Positions 27,770 through 36,284 of a stretch of 63,453 bases of DNA are shown here, one piece after another; within the stretch, counting starts at the first letter, position 1; each line of letters starts with the position of its first letter. Under the pieces are notes generated by a model. That model had not been told where the DNA came from. It did not search any database and was given only the letters and a program-made list of their open reading frames with translations. The translations under genes and the position numbers were made by a program. Source of the DNA: Burkholderiaceae bacterium (GTDB lineage Bacteria > Pseudomonadota > Gammaproteobacteria > Burkholderiales > Burkholderiaceae_C); the NCBI GenBank assembly GCA_004323695.1, contig SCRU01000151.1, forward strand, positions 1 to 63,453, read 5' to 3'.

Positions 27770-28273
27770 ATGGTGGATCGGACCCAGCTGCGCATCCTCT
27801 CGGGGGCCTTGACCCTTGCGCTGATGCTGGGCGGGTGCAGCACGGCGCCATCGCGGGTGCGCGCCCCCGACGAGATGACCGGAACGGCCTCGCTCGTCTC
27901 CCGGCAGCAGGCGGAAGATGTCACCATCGCGGCCGTCGGCCTGGTCGGCACGCCGTATCGCTACGGCGGCAACACGCCGCAGTCCGGTTTCGATTGCAGC
28001 GGCCTGGTCGACTATGTGTACCAAACCGCGGCGGGCATCGAGCTACCCCGAACCGTATCGCGGCTGCAGTACTGGGGACAGCCGGTTTCCAGGGACGACC
28101 TTCGCTCGGGCGACCTGATTCTGTTCGGGCGCGCGGGCGACGCCACCCACGTCGGAATTTACGTGGGCAATGCCAGCTTTGTACACGCCCCCTCGACGGG
28201 CGGAACGGTGCGGCTGGACAGCCTGGCCTCGAAATATTGGGCGGCGCAGCGCGTGGCTTTTCGCCGCCCCTGA
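27770..28273 (+). CDS. NlpC/P60 (C40) cell-wall endopeptidase lipoprotein
   Basis: 167 residues from ATG 27770. The signal peptide ends in lipobox LMLGGC (Cys23), so the protein is probably anchored in the outer or inner membrane facing the periplasm. The C40 domain has catalytic Cys76 (GFDCSGLVDYVY), His127 (THVGIYVG) and His139 (SFVHAP), a full triad. YRYGGNTPQSGFDCSG is the family hallmark. Enzymes of this group cut peptide bridges in peptidoglycan. The gene follows lolD after 115 bases. A longer frame to 27686 would bury the signal peptide. Confidence 0.88.
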   Translation: MVDRTQLRILSGALTLALMLGGCSTAPSRVRAPDEMTGTASLVSRQQAEDVTIAAVGLVGTPYRYGGNTPQSGFDCSGLVDYVYQTAAGIELPRTVSRLQYWGQPVSRDDLRSGDLILFGRAGDATHVGIYVGNASFVHAPSTGGTVRLDSLASKYWAAQRVAFRRP

Positions 28274-28295
28274 TCGCCGCCCGCCGGGTGTGCTC

Positions 28296-28658
28296 TCAGT
28301 GCGCCGCCCCGTGCGCCCAACTGCCGTAGTCCTTGTCGGTGAGCAGCGTCCACAGCGCCAGTATCAGCGTCACGATGCCGGTGATGACCGAGGTGCGCAT
28401 CGCGTCACCGCTCGAACTGAACTGCACCACCCAGGGCGCGATGATCATCAGGACGCCGAGCACGACCTGCGACCACTCCTCCCACGCCTTGGGAATCATC
28501 ATCGCGCCGAACGAGGCGATGATCATCAGGATGCCCAGGACGATGGCGCTGGCCACGGCCCCCGACATGCCCTGATAGCCCACCACCCAGGGCGACAGAA
28601 CGAACCACAGACCCAGCAGACAATTGACCGGGTCCTGCCAATGTTTCAACTGCTTCAT
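28296..28658 (-). CDS. SPW-repeat membrane protein
   Basis: 120 residues, four predicted membrane helices. Two SPW-type repeats are visible, LSPWVVGYQG (about 21-30) and IAPWVVQFSS (about 73-82), each at the end of a helix pair. The function is unknown. The protein starts MKQLKHWQDPVNCLLGLWF, typical of the family. It converges with the NlpC/P60 gene (22-base gap). Confidence 0.85.
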   Translation of the reverse strand: MKQLKHWQDPVNCLLGLWFVLSPWVVGYQGMSGAVASAIVLGILMIIASFGAMMIPKAWEEWSQVVLGVLMIIAPWVVQFSSSGDAMRTSVITGIVTLILALWTLLTDKDYGSWAHGAAH

Positions 28659-28741
28659 GACGATACCTCCTGTGGCTGGTAAACACGCCAGTCAGGACGT
28701 TAGACAGGGGCCTTGCGCTTTTGTTCCGCGCGGCGGCGGGC

Positions 28742-30115
28742 TCAGCGTGCGGCCAGGGACCCGATGAAAACCCGTGTCTGCGTGCCGAAATGCTGCATCA
28801 GCGTCGACAGCAGCTGCGTCATCTCGTCCTGCATTTTTTGCGGTGCAGCATGGAGCACGGTCACGAGATCGATGTCCGGCTCGGTCTGCTCGAACACATA
28901 GGCCGGATCCGAGACGTACTTGGCGGGCAGCGCCTGGACCAGCATGCGGTCGGTGCGGTCGGCCCAGGCATGCGCCTGCCGGCTCACGACCTGGCGGGGG
29001 GCGGTGTCGGCCCACGGCGCCTGCGCGGCGTCCTGCGAGGTATCGCGCAGGGCGCGCAGCACGGCGTCGTTCGGGTCGTTATGCAGATAGGCGTCGCTCA
29101 TACGGTAGTACTGATAGTTCTCCAGCGCGAGATGGCGGTTCGAAACCAGCCGGATGGCCCGGTCCTTCGGCCCGTGCCATCCCATAATGTCGAGCGCGTT
29201 GATCCACAGCATGCGCGCGGTGCTGACGCCCGGCAGCACGGTTGCGTGATAAGGCTGCGTCAGGTCCTGCACATAGTGCAGCGCCCATCCCGCGAAACGC
29301 CAGCCCCAGTAGGGATGCCCGGTCTTGAGCGCAAATGCCGCCAGCGAACGGTACAGGTGAATCCGGTATTCCGGATAAGTGCGCCGCAGGAAGCCGGCGG
29401 CCTTGTAGATGATCGGGGACTCATGGTAGAAGCCCATGTGAAACGGCGCCTGCGACCCGAATTCGAGAGCCGGATCGCCGAACGGCTGTTTGCCAAAACC
29501 GTAGGTTTTCCCATAGGGCGTGCCGTTGTCCTCCCACAGGCCGATGTCGAGCCCCTCGTCCGGCTCGCCGGATGCGGTGGCGATGACTTCCAGCACCGGC
29601 ACCCGTTCCCCTTCATGCAAACGCTCGAAGCGACTGTTGCTTACCGTGTAGTCGTGCCGAAGTGTCGTGACATCTGTCCAGGGCAGCTCCGTTCCGGGCG
29701 GCGGCGCCGTACCGGGGCGCATTTGCAGGAACAGCGCCAGTTTGCAATTCGGGTTGATGCGCAGCGCCGCCATGAAGCGTTGCCGGCGCGTGGCCGCCGG
29801 CCCGCCGGCCTGGAACTGCAGCGCCTCGGGGCGCGGCGGGTAGGCGGGGACATGGGCTCGATCCCACGTTTCCTCCTGCGCCAGCAACGGCGCCAGGCCG
29901 CTGTCTTCGGCCGCCAGGAAGCTGTCCAGGCTCTCCACCGTCACCGGGGGCGCCTGTACGATGGCGGGCATGACGGCGAGCGCCTGCCAGGTGCCCAGCG
30001 TGTGGTCGCTCCACGCCAGGGCCAGGCCCGTGCTGCCCATCAATGCCCCAAAAACAAGCCAGCGGGCGCGCTGGCGCCAGCTCTTGCGTGCCGCGTGCGG
30101 AGTTGCTGCTGCCAT
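28742..30115 (-). CDS. Exported zinc phospholipase C / P1 nuclease-like protein
   Basis: 457 residues. A signal sequence (about 14-34) would release a mature protein starting WSDH. The Zn-dependent phospholipase C and P1 nuclease fold uses the N-terminal Trp and a set of His/Asp ligands. Here H280-x3-D284-x5-H290 (HYVQDLTQPYH) copies the H118/D122/H128 spacing of Bacillus cereus PLC, and H328-x3-E332 (HLALE) copies H142/E146. Activity as a phosphodiesterase on lipids or nucleic acids in the periplasm is therefore plausible, but the family is long and uncharacterised. It lies 9 bases after a membrane-anchored protease gene, probably in one operon. Confidence 0.65.
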   Translation of the reverse strand: MAAATPHAARKSWRQRARWLVFGALMGSTGLALAWSDHTLGTWQALAVMPAIVQAPPVTVESLDSFLAAEDSGLAPLLAQEETWDRAHVPAYPPRPEALQFQAGGPAATRRQRFMAALRINPNCKLALFLQMRPGTAPPPGTELPWTDVTTLRHDYTVSNSRFERLHEGERVPVLEVIATASGEPDEGLDIGLWEDNGTPYGKTYGFGKQPFGDPALEFGSQAPFHMGFYHESPIIYKAAGFLRRTYPEYRIHLYRSLAAFALKTGHPYWGWRFAGWALHYVQDLTQPYHATVLPGVSTARMLWINALDIMGWHGPKDRAIRLVSNRHLALENYQYYRMSDAYLHNDPNDAVLRALRDTSQDAAQAPWADTAPRQVVSRQAHAWADRTDRMLVQALPAKYVSDPAYVFEQTEPDIDLVTVLHAAPQKMQDEMTQLLSTLMQHFGTQTRVFIGSLAAR

Positions 30116-30124
30116 GGGAGTCCT

Positions 30125-31036
30125 TCAAAAGTGCGACAGACCGGCGACCGGGGCCGCCGTTTCGATCGGCACCGCAAAGCCGATGCCGATGGAGGTGTGG
30201 GCGGCGGTCGGATTCAGAATGGCCGTGACGATGCCGACCACGGAGCCGTCCATGCTGACCAGCGGGCCGCCCGAGTTGCCCGGGTTGGCGGCGGCATCGA
30301 ACTGGATCAGGTTGGACTGGTCCTGCCGGCCGCCGGGCGAACGGAAGACGCGGTCCAGGCCCGACACGACGCCGGCCGACACCGACGGGCCGATGCCGAA
30401 CGGAAAGCCGACCGTGATCACCTGGTCGCCAACAGATAGATCCGCGCTGGTGTGCAGCGTGGCCGGCACCAGATCCGGTGGGACCTTGCGTGCCCGCAGG
30501 ACGGCCATATCGCTCTGCGGCTGCCGGTGAACAACGGTGGCCAGCGACTCCATGCCATTGGAAAAGACCACGCGGACCGCACGTGCGCCCTGCACCACGT
30601 GCAGACTGGTCAGGATGGTGCCGTCGCGCACGACCACGACGCCGGTGCCGACTTCGCGTTCGATCAGGCGCCGGCCCACCGGGCTCTTTTCCAGCGCGAT
30701 CACGCGCACCACGGACGGCGCGACGGCATCATATGCGGCGCTCGCCGGGGAGGGCAGCACGGTGTTTTCCAGTGTTTTCAGCACCGCCGCATCGATGTTT
30801 TTCTGATTCACTGCGGGCGCCGATGCCTGCATCGGAGCCCGCAACCGGGTCCGTGCGGCGAGGCGCAGCGTCAGGTATAGATTGACCAACAGCAACAGCG
30901 CCAGCAGCGCCACGGCGCACCACAAGAGGCGTGCGCCGTACAGGTTGGGACCGTGCCGGGCTGCCGGCGCAGGGATATCCGGCGACGGGGGGGCACTGGA
31001 GGAGTGAAGCAAGCTCAAGACGTTTGGTTTGCGCAA
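30125..31036 (-). CDS. Membrane-anchored trypsin-like serine protease (HtrA-like, no PDZ)
   Basis: 303 residues. One membrane helix (about 36-58) follows a short cytoplasmic N-terminus, and the rest should be periplasmic. The chymotrypsin-fold domain has the full triad: His146 (LTSLHVVQGA), Asp176 (QPQSDMAVLR) and Ser255 (NPGNSGGPL). No PDZ domain follows, unlike DegP or DegS. The start is TTG at 31036 and is uncertain. It is transcribed with the phospholipase C-like gene and divergently from tatD, only 27 bases apart, so the two promoters must overlap. Confidence 0.85.
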   Translation of the reverse strand: MRKPNVLSLLHSSSAPPSPDIPAPAARHGPNLYGARLLWCAVALLALLLLVNLYLTLRLAARTRLRAPMQASAPAVNQKNIDAAVLKTLENTVLPSPASAAYDAVAPSVVRVIALEKSPVGRRLIEREVGTGVVVVRDGTILTSLHVVQGARAVRVVFSNGMESLATVVHRQPQSDMAVLRARKVPPDLVPATLHTSADLSVGDQVITVGFPFGIGPSVSAGVVSGLDRVFRSPGGRQDQSNLIQFDAAANPGNSGGPLVSMDGSVVGIVTAILNPTAAHTSIGIGFAVPIETAAPVAGLSHF

Positions 31037-31063
31037 GGGGTTGGATCACGCGTTTCAGGCATT

Positions 31064-31918
31064 ATGCGTGCCATGCCGGTCTGGATCGATACCCACTGCC
31101 ATCTGGATGCCGCCGAGTTCGCGGGCGACCGGTCTGCCATGCGGGCGCGGGCCGCGGCCAACGGTGTAGCGCATTGCGTGCTGCCGGCGGTGCGCGTGGG
31201 CAACTTCGCTGCAGTGCGCGAGCTGGCGCACCGGTTCGGGGACAGCTATGCGCTGGGCATCCACCCGCTGTGCGTGCCGCAGGCGGCGGATGCCGACCTG
31301 GCGGCGCTCGATGCCGAGCTGGCGCTCTACCGCGCCGACCCGCGCCTGGTGGCGGTGGGCGAGATCGGGCTCGACTATTTCGTGCCGGGGCTCACCGTCA
31401 GCCCGCTGCGCGAACGCCAGGAGTGCTTTTACCGCGAACAGCTCAAGCTGGCGCGCCGGCATGGCCTGCCGGTGATCCTGCACGTGCGCCGTTCGGCCGA
31501 CCGGCTGCTGAAACACTTGCGCGAGCTGGCGCCGAGCGGCGGGCTTTGGCACGGCATTGCGCACGCCTTCAATGGCAGCGAGGTGCAGGCTGCGCAGTTC
31601 ATCGCGCTGGGGTTCAAGCTCGGTTTTGGCGGAGCGGTGACGTTCGAGCGCGCGCTGCAGTTGCGCCGCCTGGCTGCGACCTTGCCGCTGGATGCCATCG
31701 TGCTGGAGACCGACGCGCCGGACATTCCCCCGCACTGGCTCTATAAAACCGCGCAGCAGCGCGAGACCGGCCACCCGCAGGGTCGCAATGAGCCGGCCGA
31801 ACTGCCGCGCATTGCGCAAGTGGTGGCGGACCTGCACGGCATGCCGCTCGCTGATCTGGCGCAAGCGACGACCCGCAACGCCGTGGCGGCGCTGCCGCGG
31901 CTGCAGGAGCTGTTGTGA
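31064..31918 (+). CDS. tatD: TatD-family metal-dependent deoxyribonuclease
   Basis: 284 residues from ATG 31064 (ATG 31073 is equally possible). Metal-binding residues are visible in WIDTHCHLD, VGEIGLDYF, ILHVRRSADRLL, GIAHAFNGS and LETDAPDIPP. TatD enzymes are 3'-5' exonucleases on DNA and RNA with a TIM-barrel fold. The stop overlaps the next gene as GTGA. Confidence 0.92.
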   Translation: MRAMPVWIDTHCHLDAAEFAGDRSAMRARAAANGVAHCVLPAVRVGNFAAVRELAHRFGDSYALGIHPLCVPQAADADLAALDAELALYRADPRLVAVGEIGLDYFVPGLTVSPLRERQECFYREQLKLARRHGLPVILHVRRSADRLLKHLRELAPSGGLWHGIAHAFNGSEVQAAQFIALGFKLGFGGAVTFERALQLRRLAATLPLDAIVLETDAPDIPPHWLYKTAQQRETGHPQGRNEPAELPRIAQVVADLHGMPLADLAQATTRNAVAALPRLQELL

Positions 31919-32448
31919 GCGCCCGGCCCGAAACCGTCGGCCATGGGTTGCGGTTGCAGGGTTTGCCGCCGCTGCTGGCGCCGCACACGCGTGTGCTGGT
32001 GCTGGGCAGCTTTCCGGGTGCGGCTTCGCTCGCCGCACGCCAGTACTATGCCCATCCGCAAAACCAGTTCTGGAAGATTCTTCAAGCGATTTGGCCATCA
32101 AGCCAATACGGAACTTGCGATGATAGCTATGAAAGCAGGAGCAAATGGATGCTCTCTCACGGTCTGGGTGTGTGGGACGTGTACGCCGCCTGCGAACGCG
32201 AGGGCAGCCTGGACGCCAGCATCCGCCACCCGCAGGTCAACGATTTGGCGAGCCTGCGCCGGCGTTGCCCGCAACTGCAAGCCATTGCTCACAACGGCGG
32301 CGAAAGCTACAAGCTCGCGCGGTGCACCGCCGACCTGGGTTTGCCGGTCTATAAATTGCCGTCCACCAGCCCGGCCAACGCGTCCTGGAGCTTCGAGCGC
32401 AAACTCGCCGCCTGGCGCGAGGTATTCGAACAACACGGACTCACTTGA
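31915..32448 (+). CDS. DNA-deoxyinosine/uracil glycosylase, UDG family 6-like
   Basis: 177 residues from a GTG that overlaps the tatD stop. The family core is present: RVLVLGSFPGAASLAARQYY, YAHPQNQFWKIL, GLGVWDVYAACEREGSLD and LPSTSPANASWSF. Such enzymes remove hypoxanthine or other deaminated bases from DNA. The segment between FWKIL and MLSHGLGVW (about 56-79) is encoded by a dispersed repeat (copy B) and is unlike the usual loop there, so this loop has probably been replaced or extended by the repeat. Core motifs on both sides are intact, so the enzyme may still be active. Confidence 0.83.
   Translation: MSARPETVGHGLRLQGLPPLLAPHTRVLVLGSFPGAASLAARQYYAHPQNQFWKILQAIWPSSQYGTCDDSYESRSKWMLSHGLGVWDVYAACEREGSLDASIRHPQVNDLASLRRRCPQLQAIAHNGGESYKLARCTADLGLPVYKLPSTSPANASWSFERKLAAWREVFEQHGLT
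32081..32135 (-). repeat. Dispersed 50-base repeat, copy B (inside the DNA glycosylase)
   Basis: On the minus strand it reads TTTCATAGCTATCATCGCAA, then TTCCGTATTGGCTTGATGGC. The motif order and spacing (21 bases) match the other copies. It is in frame within the glycosylase gene. Confidence 0.55.
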
Positions 32449-32451
32449 TTG

Positions 32452-33216
32452 ATGGTACGCACGAAAAAAACAGACAGGGAACTTCCGGAAGTCAACTTCT
32501 CCGACTACGGCGACGTGCGCTACCTGCACCTGGGCACCGAGTGGGTGCAGGGCTCCATGCTGCTCGATGCGCCGTTCGACATCGAGCTGGAGTACGTGCA
32601 GCGCATGATGGCCTGGCTGTTGTTTGTGGAGCCGTCGAGCGTGTCCAGACGCCACGCCATGCAGCTTGGCCTGGGCGCCGCCTCGCTGACCAAGTTCTGC
32701 CGCAAGAAGCTGCGCATGAAGACCACGGCGATCGAGCTGAATCCGCAGGTGGTGGCGGCCTGCCGCCTGTGGTTCAAGCTGCCGCCCGACGATGCGCGGC
32801 TGCAGGTGGTGCTGGGCGACGCGGCCGAGGTGGCGCAGCACCCGCACTGGCAAGGCACGGTGGATGCGCTGCAAGTGGACCTGTACGACCATGAGGCCGC
32901 CGCGCCCGTCCTCGACAGCGAGGACTTCTATGCCGATTGCCGTCGGCTGCTGACCGGGGACGGCTGCATGACGGTGAACCTGTTCGGCCGCTCGTCGAGC
33001 TTCGAGCGCAGCCTGGAGAAAATCGCCGGCGCCTTTGGCGCGGCCGCGGTCTGGGCCTTCAAGCCGACGCGCGAGGGCAACACCGTGGTGCTGGCGCTGC
33101 GCACACCCCGGGTCGCGCGGCGGGCCGAGCTTGCGGCGCGCGCCGAAACCATCCAGACTCTGTGGCATCTGCCCGCGCCCAAGTGGCTGCGGGTGTTCAA
33201 ACCCCTGCAATCCTGA
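32452..33216 (+). CDS. Spermidine-synthase-like methyltransferase-fold protein
   Basis: 254 residues from ATG 32452. A Rossmann-type core resembles polyamine aminopropyltransferases: MQLGLGAASLTKFCRKK (nucleotide-binding loop), TTAIELNPQVVAACRLWF, LQVVLGDAAE and VDALQVDLYDHEA. The N-terminal beta domain is very short and the catalytic DxxD region is altered (VDLYDHEAA), so substrate use may differ from true spermidine synthase. It follows the glycosylase after 3 bases, probably in the tatD transcript. Confidence 0.78.
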   Translation: MVRTKKTDRELPEVNFSDYGDVRYLHLGTEWVQGSMLLDAPFDIELEYVQRMMAWLLFVEPSSVSRRHAMQLGLGAASLTKFCRKKLRMKTTAIELNPQVVAACRLWFKLPPDDARLQVVLGDAAEVAQHPHWQGTVDALQVDLYDHEAAAPVLDSEDFYADCRRLLTGDGCMTVNLFGRSSSFERSLEKIAGAFGAAAVWAFKPTREGNTVVLALRTPRVARRAELAARAETIQTLWHLPAPKWLRVFKPLQS

Positions 33217-33236
33217 CCACTTCACCCACGACCTCC

Positions 33237-35036
33237 ATGAGCGCCGCCTTGCAACCCGCCAAGCATTCCCCATCCTCCAAGTCTGCACCGATGGGGCCGG
33301 TGGACTGGCGCCGCATGGTCGAGTGGCTGAACGCGGACGGGGTGATTTCCAGTGAGGAGGCGCGCCGCACCATCGCGCGCTGCTCGCAGGCCGAGAGCGC
33401 GCAGCATCCGCTGGTGCGCCTGGCCAGCGTGGCGATGCAGCGCGCCAGCGACGGCAAGCCGCTGGATGTCGAGGCGCTGACCCAGTGGCTGGCCGGGCGC
33501 GCGGGGCTCGACTACCTGCGAATCGACCCTTTGAAGGTGGACGTGGGCAAGGTGGCAGACACCATGAGCGCCGCCTACGCCGAGCGGCACCGCGTGCTGC
33601 CGGTGCAGGTCACACCGACCGAGGTGGTGGTAGCCACGGCCGAGCCGTTCATTACCGACTGGGTTGCCGAGGTCGAACGCCAGTCGCGCCGCAGCGTGCG
33701 CCGCGTCGTCGCCAGTCCGCAGGAAATCCAGCGCTTCACGGCCGAATTCTTTGCGCTGGCCAAATCCGTGCGGGCGGCGCAAAAGGCCGGCTCGGGCAAT
33801 AGCGCCGCCAGCTTCGAGCAGCTGGTGGAACTGGGCAACAGCAGCAAGCAGCTCGACGCGAATGACCAGGGTGTGGTGCGCGTGGTGGACTGGCTGTGGC
33901 AGTACGCGTTCGACCAGCGCGCCAGCGACATCCATCTGGAGCCGCGGCGCGAGCAGGGTGTGATCCGCTTTCGCATCGATGGCGTGCTGCATCCGGTGTA
34001 CCAGATGCCGATGGGCGTGCTGAACGCCATGACGGCGCGCATCAAGCTGCTCGGGCGCATGGATGTGATGGAAAAGCGCCGCCCGCTGGATGGCCGCATC
34101 AAGACGCGGAATCCACGCGGCGAGGAGATCGAGATGCGCCTGTCCACGCTGCCCACCGCGTTCGGCGAGAAGATGGTGATGCGGATTTTCGATCCCGACA
34201 CCACCGTGAAGGACCTCGATGCGCTGGGTTTCTCGTCGCACGATGCCGAGCGTTGGGAGGGGCTGGTCAAGCGCCCGAACGGCGTGATTCTGGTGACCGG
34301 CCCCACGGGATCCGGCAAGACCACCACGCTGTATTCGACGCTCAAGCGGCTTGCGACCGAGGAGGTGAACGTCAGCACGATCGAGGACCCGATCGAGATG
34401 ATCGAGCCCGCCTTCAACCAGACGCAGGCGCAGGCGCAGCTCGATTTCGGTTTTACCGAGGGCCTGCGCGCGCTCATGCGGCAGGACCCGGACATCATCA
34501 TGGTGGGCGAAATCCGCGACCTGGCGACGGCCGAAATGGCGGTCCAGGCCGCCCTGACCGGGCACCTGGTGTTTTCCACGCTGCACACCAACGATGCGCC
34601 CTCGGCCATCACGCGGCTGATGGAACTGGGCGTGCCGCCCTACCTCATCAATGCCACGGTGCTGGGCGTGCTGGCGCAGCGGCTCGTGCGCACGCTGTGC
34701 AAGCAATGCCGCGAAAAGGACGAAGCCACCACGCGCGAGGCGCTCGCGGCGATCGTCAAACCCTGGAAGATCAACGGCGGTTATCGTCCCTACCGGCCGG
34801 TGGGCTGCGTCGACTGCCGCATGACCGGCTTCATGGGGCGCATGGGCCTGTACGAATTGCTGACCGTCAGCGACGCCTTCAAGGGCCAGGTCACGCAGAC
34901 GCCGGACCTCGGCGCGCTCAGGCGCCAGGCCGTGCACGATGGCATGCGGCCGTTGCGGCTGGCCGGCGCGCTGCGCGTGGCCGAGGGGCTGACGACGATC
35001 GAAGAGGTGCTGAGCGCGACGCCACCGCTGGATTGA
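33237..35036 (+). CDS. GspE/PilB-type secretion or pilus ATPase
   Basis: 599 residues from ATG 33237. The N-terminal T2SSE_N-like domain (about 15-190) is followed by the ATPase core: GPTGSGKT (355-362), Asp box (STIEDPIE), Walker B-like DPDIIMVGEIRDLATAE, His box STLHTNDA, and the zinc tetracysteine CKQC...CVDC near 485-520. It should power assembly or retraction of a type IV pilus or type II secretion pseudopilus. No other pilus gene lies near, so its partners are elsewhere or it is an orphan. Residues 19-44 resemble the helix pair of MshE-type c-di-GMP-binding domains but lack the RLG motif. Confidence 0.88.
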   Translation: MSAALQPAKHSPSSKSAPMGPVDWRRMVEWLNADGVISSEEARRTIARCSQAESAQHPLVRLASVAMQRASDGKPLDVEALTQWLAGRAGLDYLRIDPLKVDVGKVADTMSAAYAERHRVLPVQVTPTEVVVATAEPFITDWVAEVERQSRRSVRRVVASPQEIQRFTAEFFALAKSVRAAQKAGSGNSAASFEQLVELGNSSKQLDANDQGVVRVVDWLWQYAFDQRASDIHLEPRREQGVIRFRIDGVLHPVYQMPMGVLNAMTARIKLLGRMDVMEKRRPLDGRIKTRNPRGEEIEMRLSTLPTAFGEKMVMRIFDPDTTVKDLDALGFSSHDAERWEGLVKRPNGVILVTGPTGSGKTTTLYSTLKRLATEEVNVSTIEDPIEMIEPAFNQTQAQAQLDFGFTEGLRALMRQDPDIIMVGEIRDLATAEMAVQAALTGHLVFSTLHTNDAPSAITRLMELGVPPYLINATVLGVLAQRLVRTLCKQCREKDEATTREALAAIVKPWKINGGYRPYRPVGCVDCRMTGFMGRMGLYELLTVSDAFKGQVTQTPDLGALRRQAVHDGMRPLRLAGALRVAEGLTTIEEVLSATPPLD

Positions 35037-35081
35037 AAGCCCCCTCGCGGGCGGACACGGGCACGGTCGAATCCCGCAAGC

Positions 35082-36284
35082 TCACAACATCGTATCAACC
35101 TGCGACTGCGGCAGCACTGGATCGGAACTTTGCGCCGCAGCCTCGGTCGAGTTGAGCACCTCCAGGGCTGAAGCTGCGGCAGCATCGGCCATGGTCATGG
35201 CCAGCCCGACCTCAGGATGGAACGTGTGCGGCTTCATGTCGGTCCACAAAACGGTCATCGGCTCGCAGGCAAAGGTGCTCAGGCGTCGCAATACCATCTC
35301 TGGCGACTGGCCCGGTTGGTCAACATTGATCACCACCACGAAGCAGCGCGGGTGGTACATGCCCACCACGCAGCGAAAGCCGGCGGCGCGCCGGATGCGC
35401 GCGGCCATCGCCACCAGGATCTGGTAGTCGCCGGCCGTGCCCAGGTCCCGGTTTAATTCGTACAGGTTGCGCAGGTGCAGACACATGACGGCGCATTGGC
35501 AGCGCTGGCGCCGCGCCCGCCAGAATGCGTGCTCTATTTCCGATACCAGCATGGCGCCGATCGGCAGTCCTGTGGCCGGCTCCACCGTTGGGTCGGCCGT
35601 GTGCGACAGCCGGGACAGGCGACGGTTGTCGCGCGCGCGCCTGTCCACCAGCGCCGTTGCAATCGCGAAGAACACCAGTGCGGCCAGGCTGGTCAGTGCA
35701 CGGATGCCAGAGCCGACACCCGGAAGTTGCAACGACTGAGCATAAATGCCGGCCGTCATCAGTGTCATCGAGGCGCACGCCAGCAGCATCCCGGGCGCCA
35801 GGGGGTCACGCAGCACCGCGCCCCGCAAGCTGACCAATACGGCCAGCACCGCGCCGAGCAGACTGAGTGTCGCGGCGACCCATAGCACGGCACGCGAAAC
35901 CGTTGGCGACAGAATCAGCGCGGCCAGCGCCAGCACGGTGGCACCAAGGCAAAGCAGCAGGCCGCCCCATCGCGTCACGCGGTCCACGACGGGATCTTCA
36001 CGCATGCCGCCCATCCACAGACCCAAGTAGTGCAGCGACACTCCGGCGGCCAGCGGGCCGGCGAAGCTCCGGAGCCAGGCCTGCACGCTGGCGGGCAGAT
36101 GCCACAGCGCGTGCAGGAGTCCGGTGTTGATCATCAGTGCGCCGCCAATCAACAGCACGAACATCAGGCGATACCAACTCGCCGCACGTCGTGGTGCGAC
36201 GGCAATACCTGCAGTTGCGAGCGCGGCAAAGGTGACGAGCGAGCCGAGCAACGCTGACCAGATAAGCAACTCAGGCGCAAGCAT
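35082..36284 (-). CDS. Membrane protein with degenerate GGDEF domain (second copy)
   Basis: 400 residues from ATG 36284. Seven or eight membrane helices (about 3-235) are followed by a GGDEF-shaped domain: PATGLPIGAMLVSEIEHAFW, then VMCLHLRNLYELNRDLGTAGDYQIL, then VVGMYHPRCFVVVI. The segment GMYHP (308-312) occupies the GGDEF position, so no cyclase activity is expected. The I-site RxxD is also not seen. It shares its layout with the protein at 13376-14473. It converges with the GspE-type ATPase gene (45-base gap). Confidence 0.72.
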   Translation of the reverse strand: MLAPELLIWSALLGSLVTFAALATAGIAVAPRRAASWYRLMFVLLIGGALMINTGLLHALWHLPASVQAWLRSFAGPLAAGVSLHYLGLWMGGMREDPVVDRVTRWGGLLLCLGATVLALAALILSPTVSRAVLWVAATLSLLGAVLAVLVSLRGAVLRDPLAPGMLLACASMTLMTAGIYAQSLQLPGVGSGIRALTSLAALVFFAIATALVDRRARDNRRLSRLSHTADPTVEPATGLPIGAMLVSEIEHAFWRARRQRCQCAVMCLHLRNLYELNRDLGTAGDYQILVAMAARIRRAAGFRCVVGMYHPRCFVVVINVDQPGQSPEMVLRRLSTFACEPMTVLWTDMKPHTFHPEVGLAMTMADAAAASALEVLNSTEAAAQSSDPVLPQSQVDTML

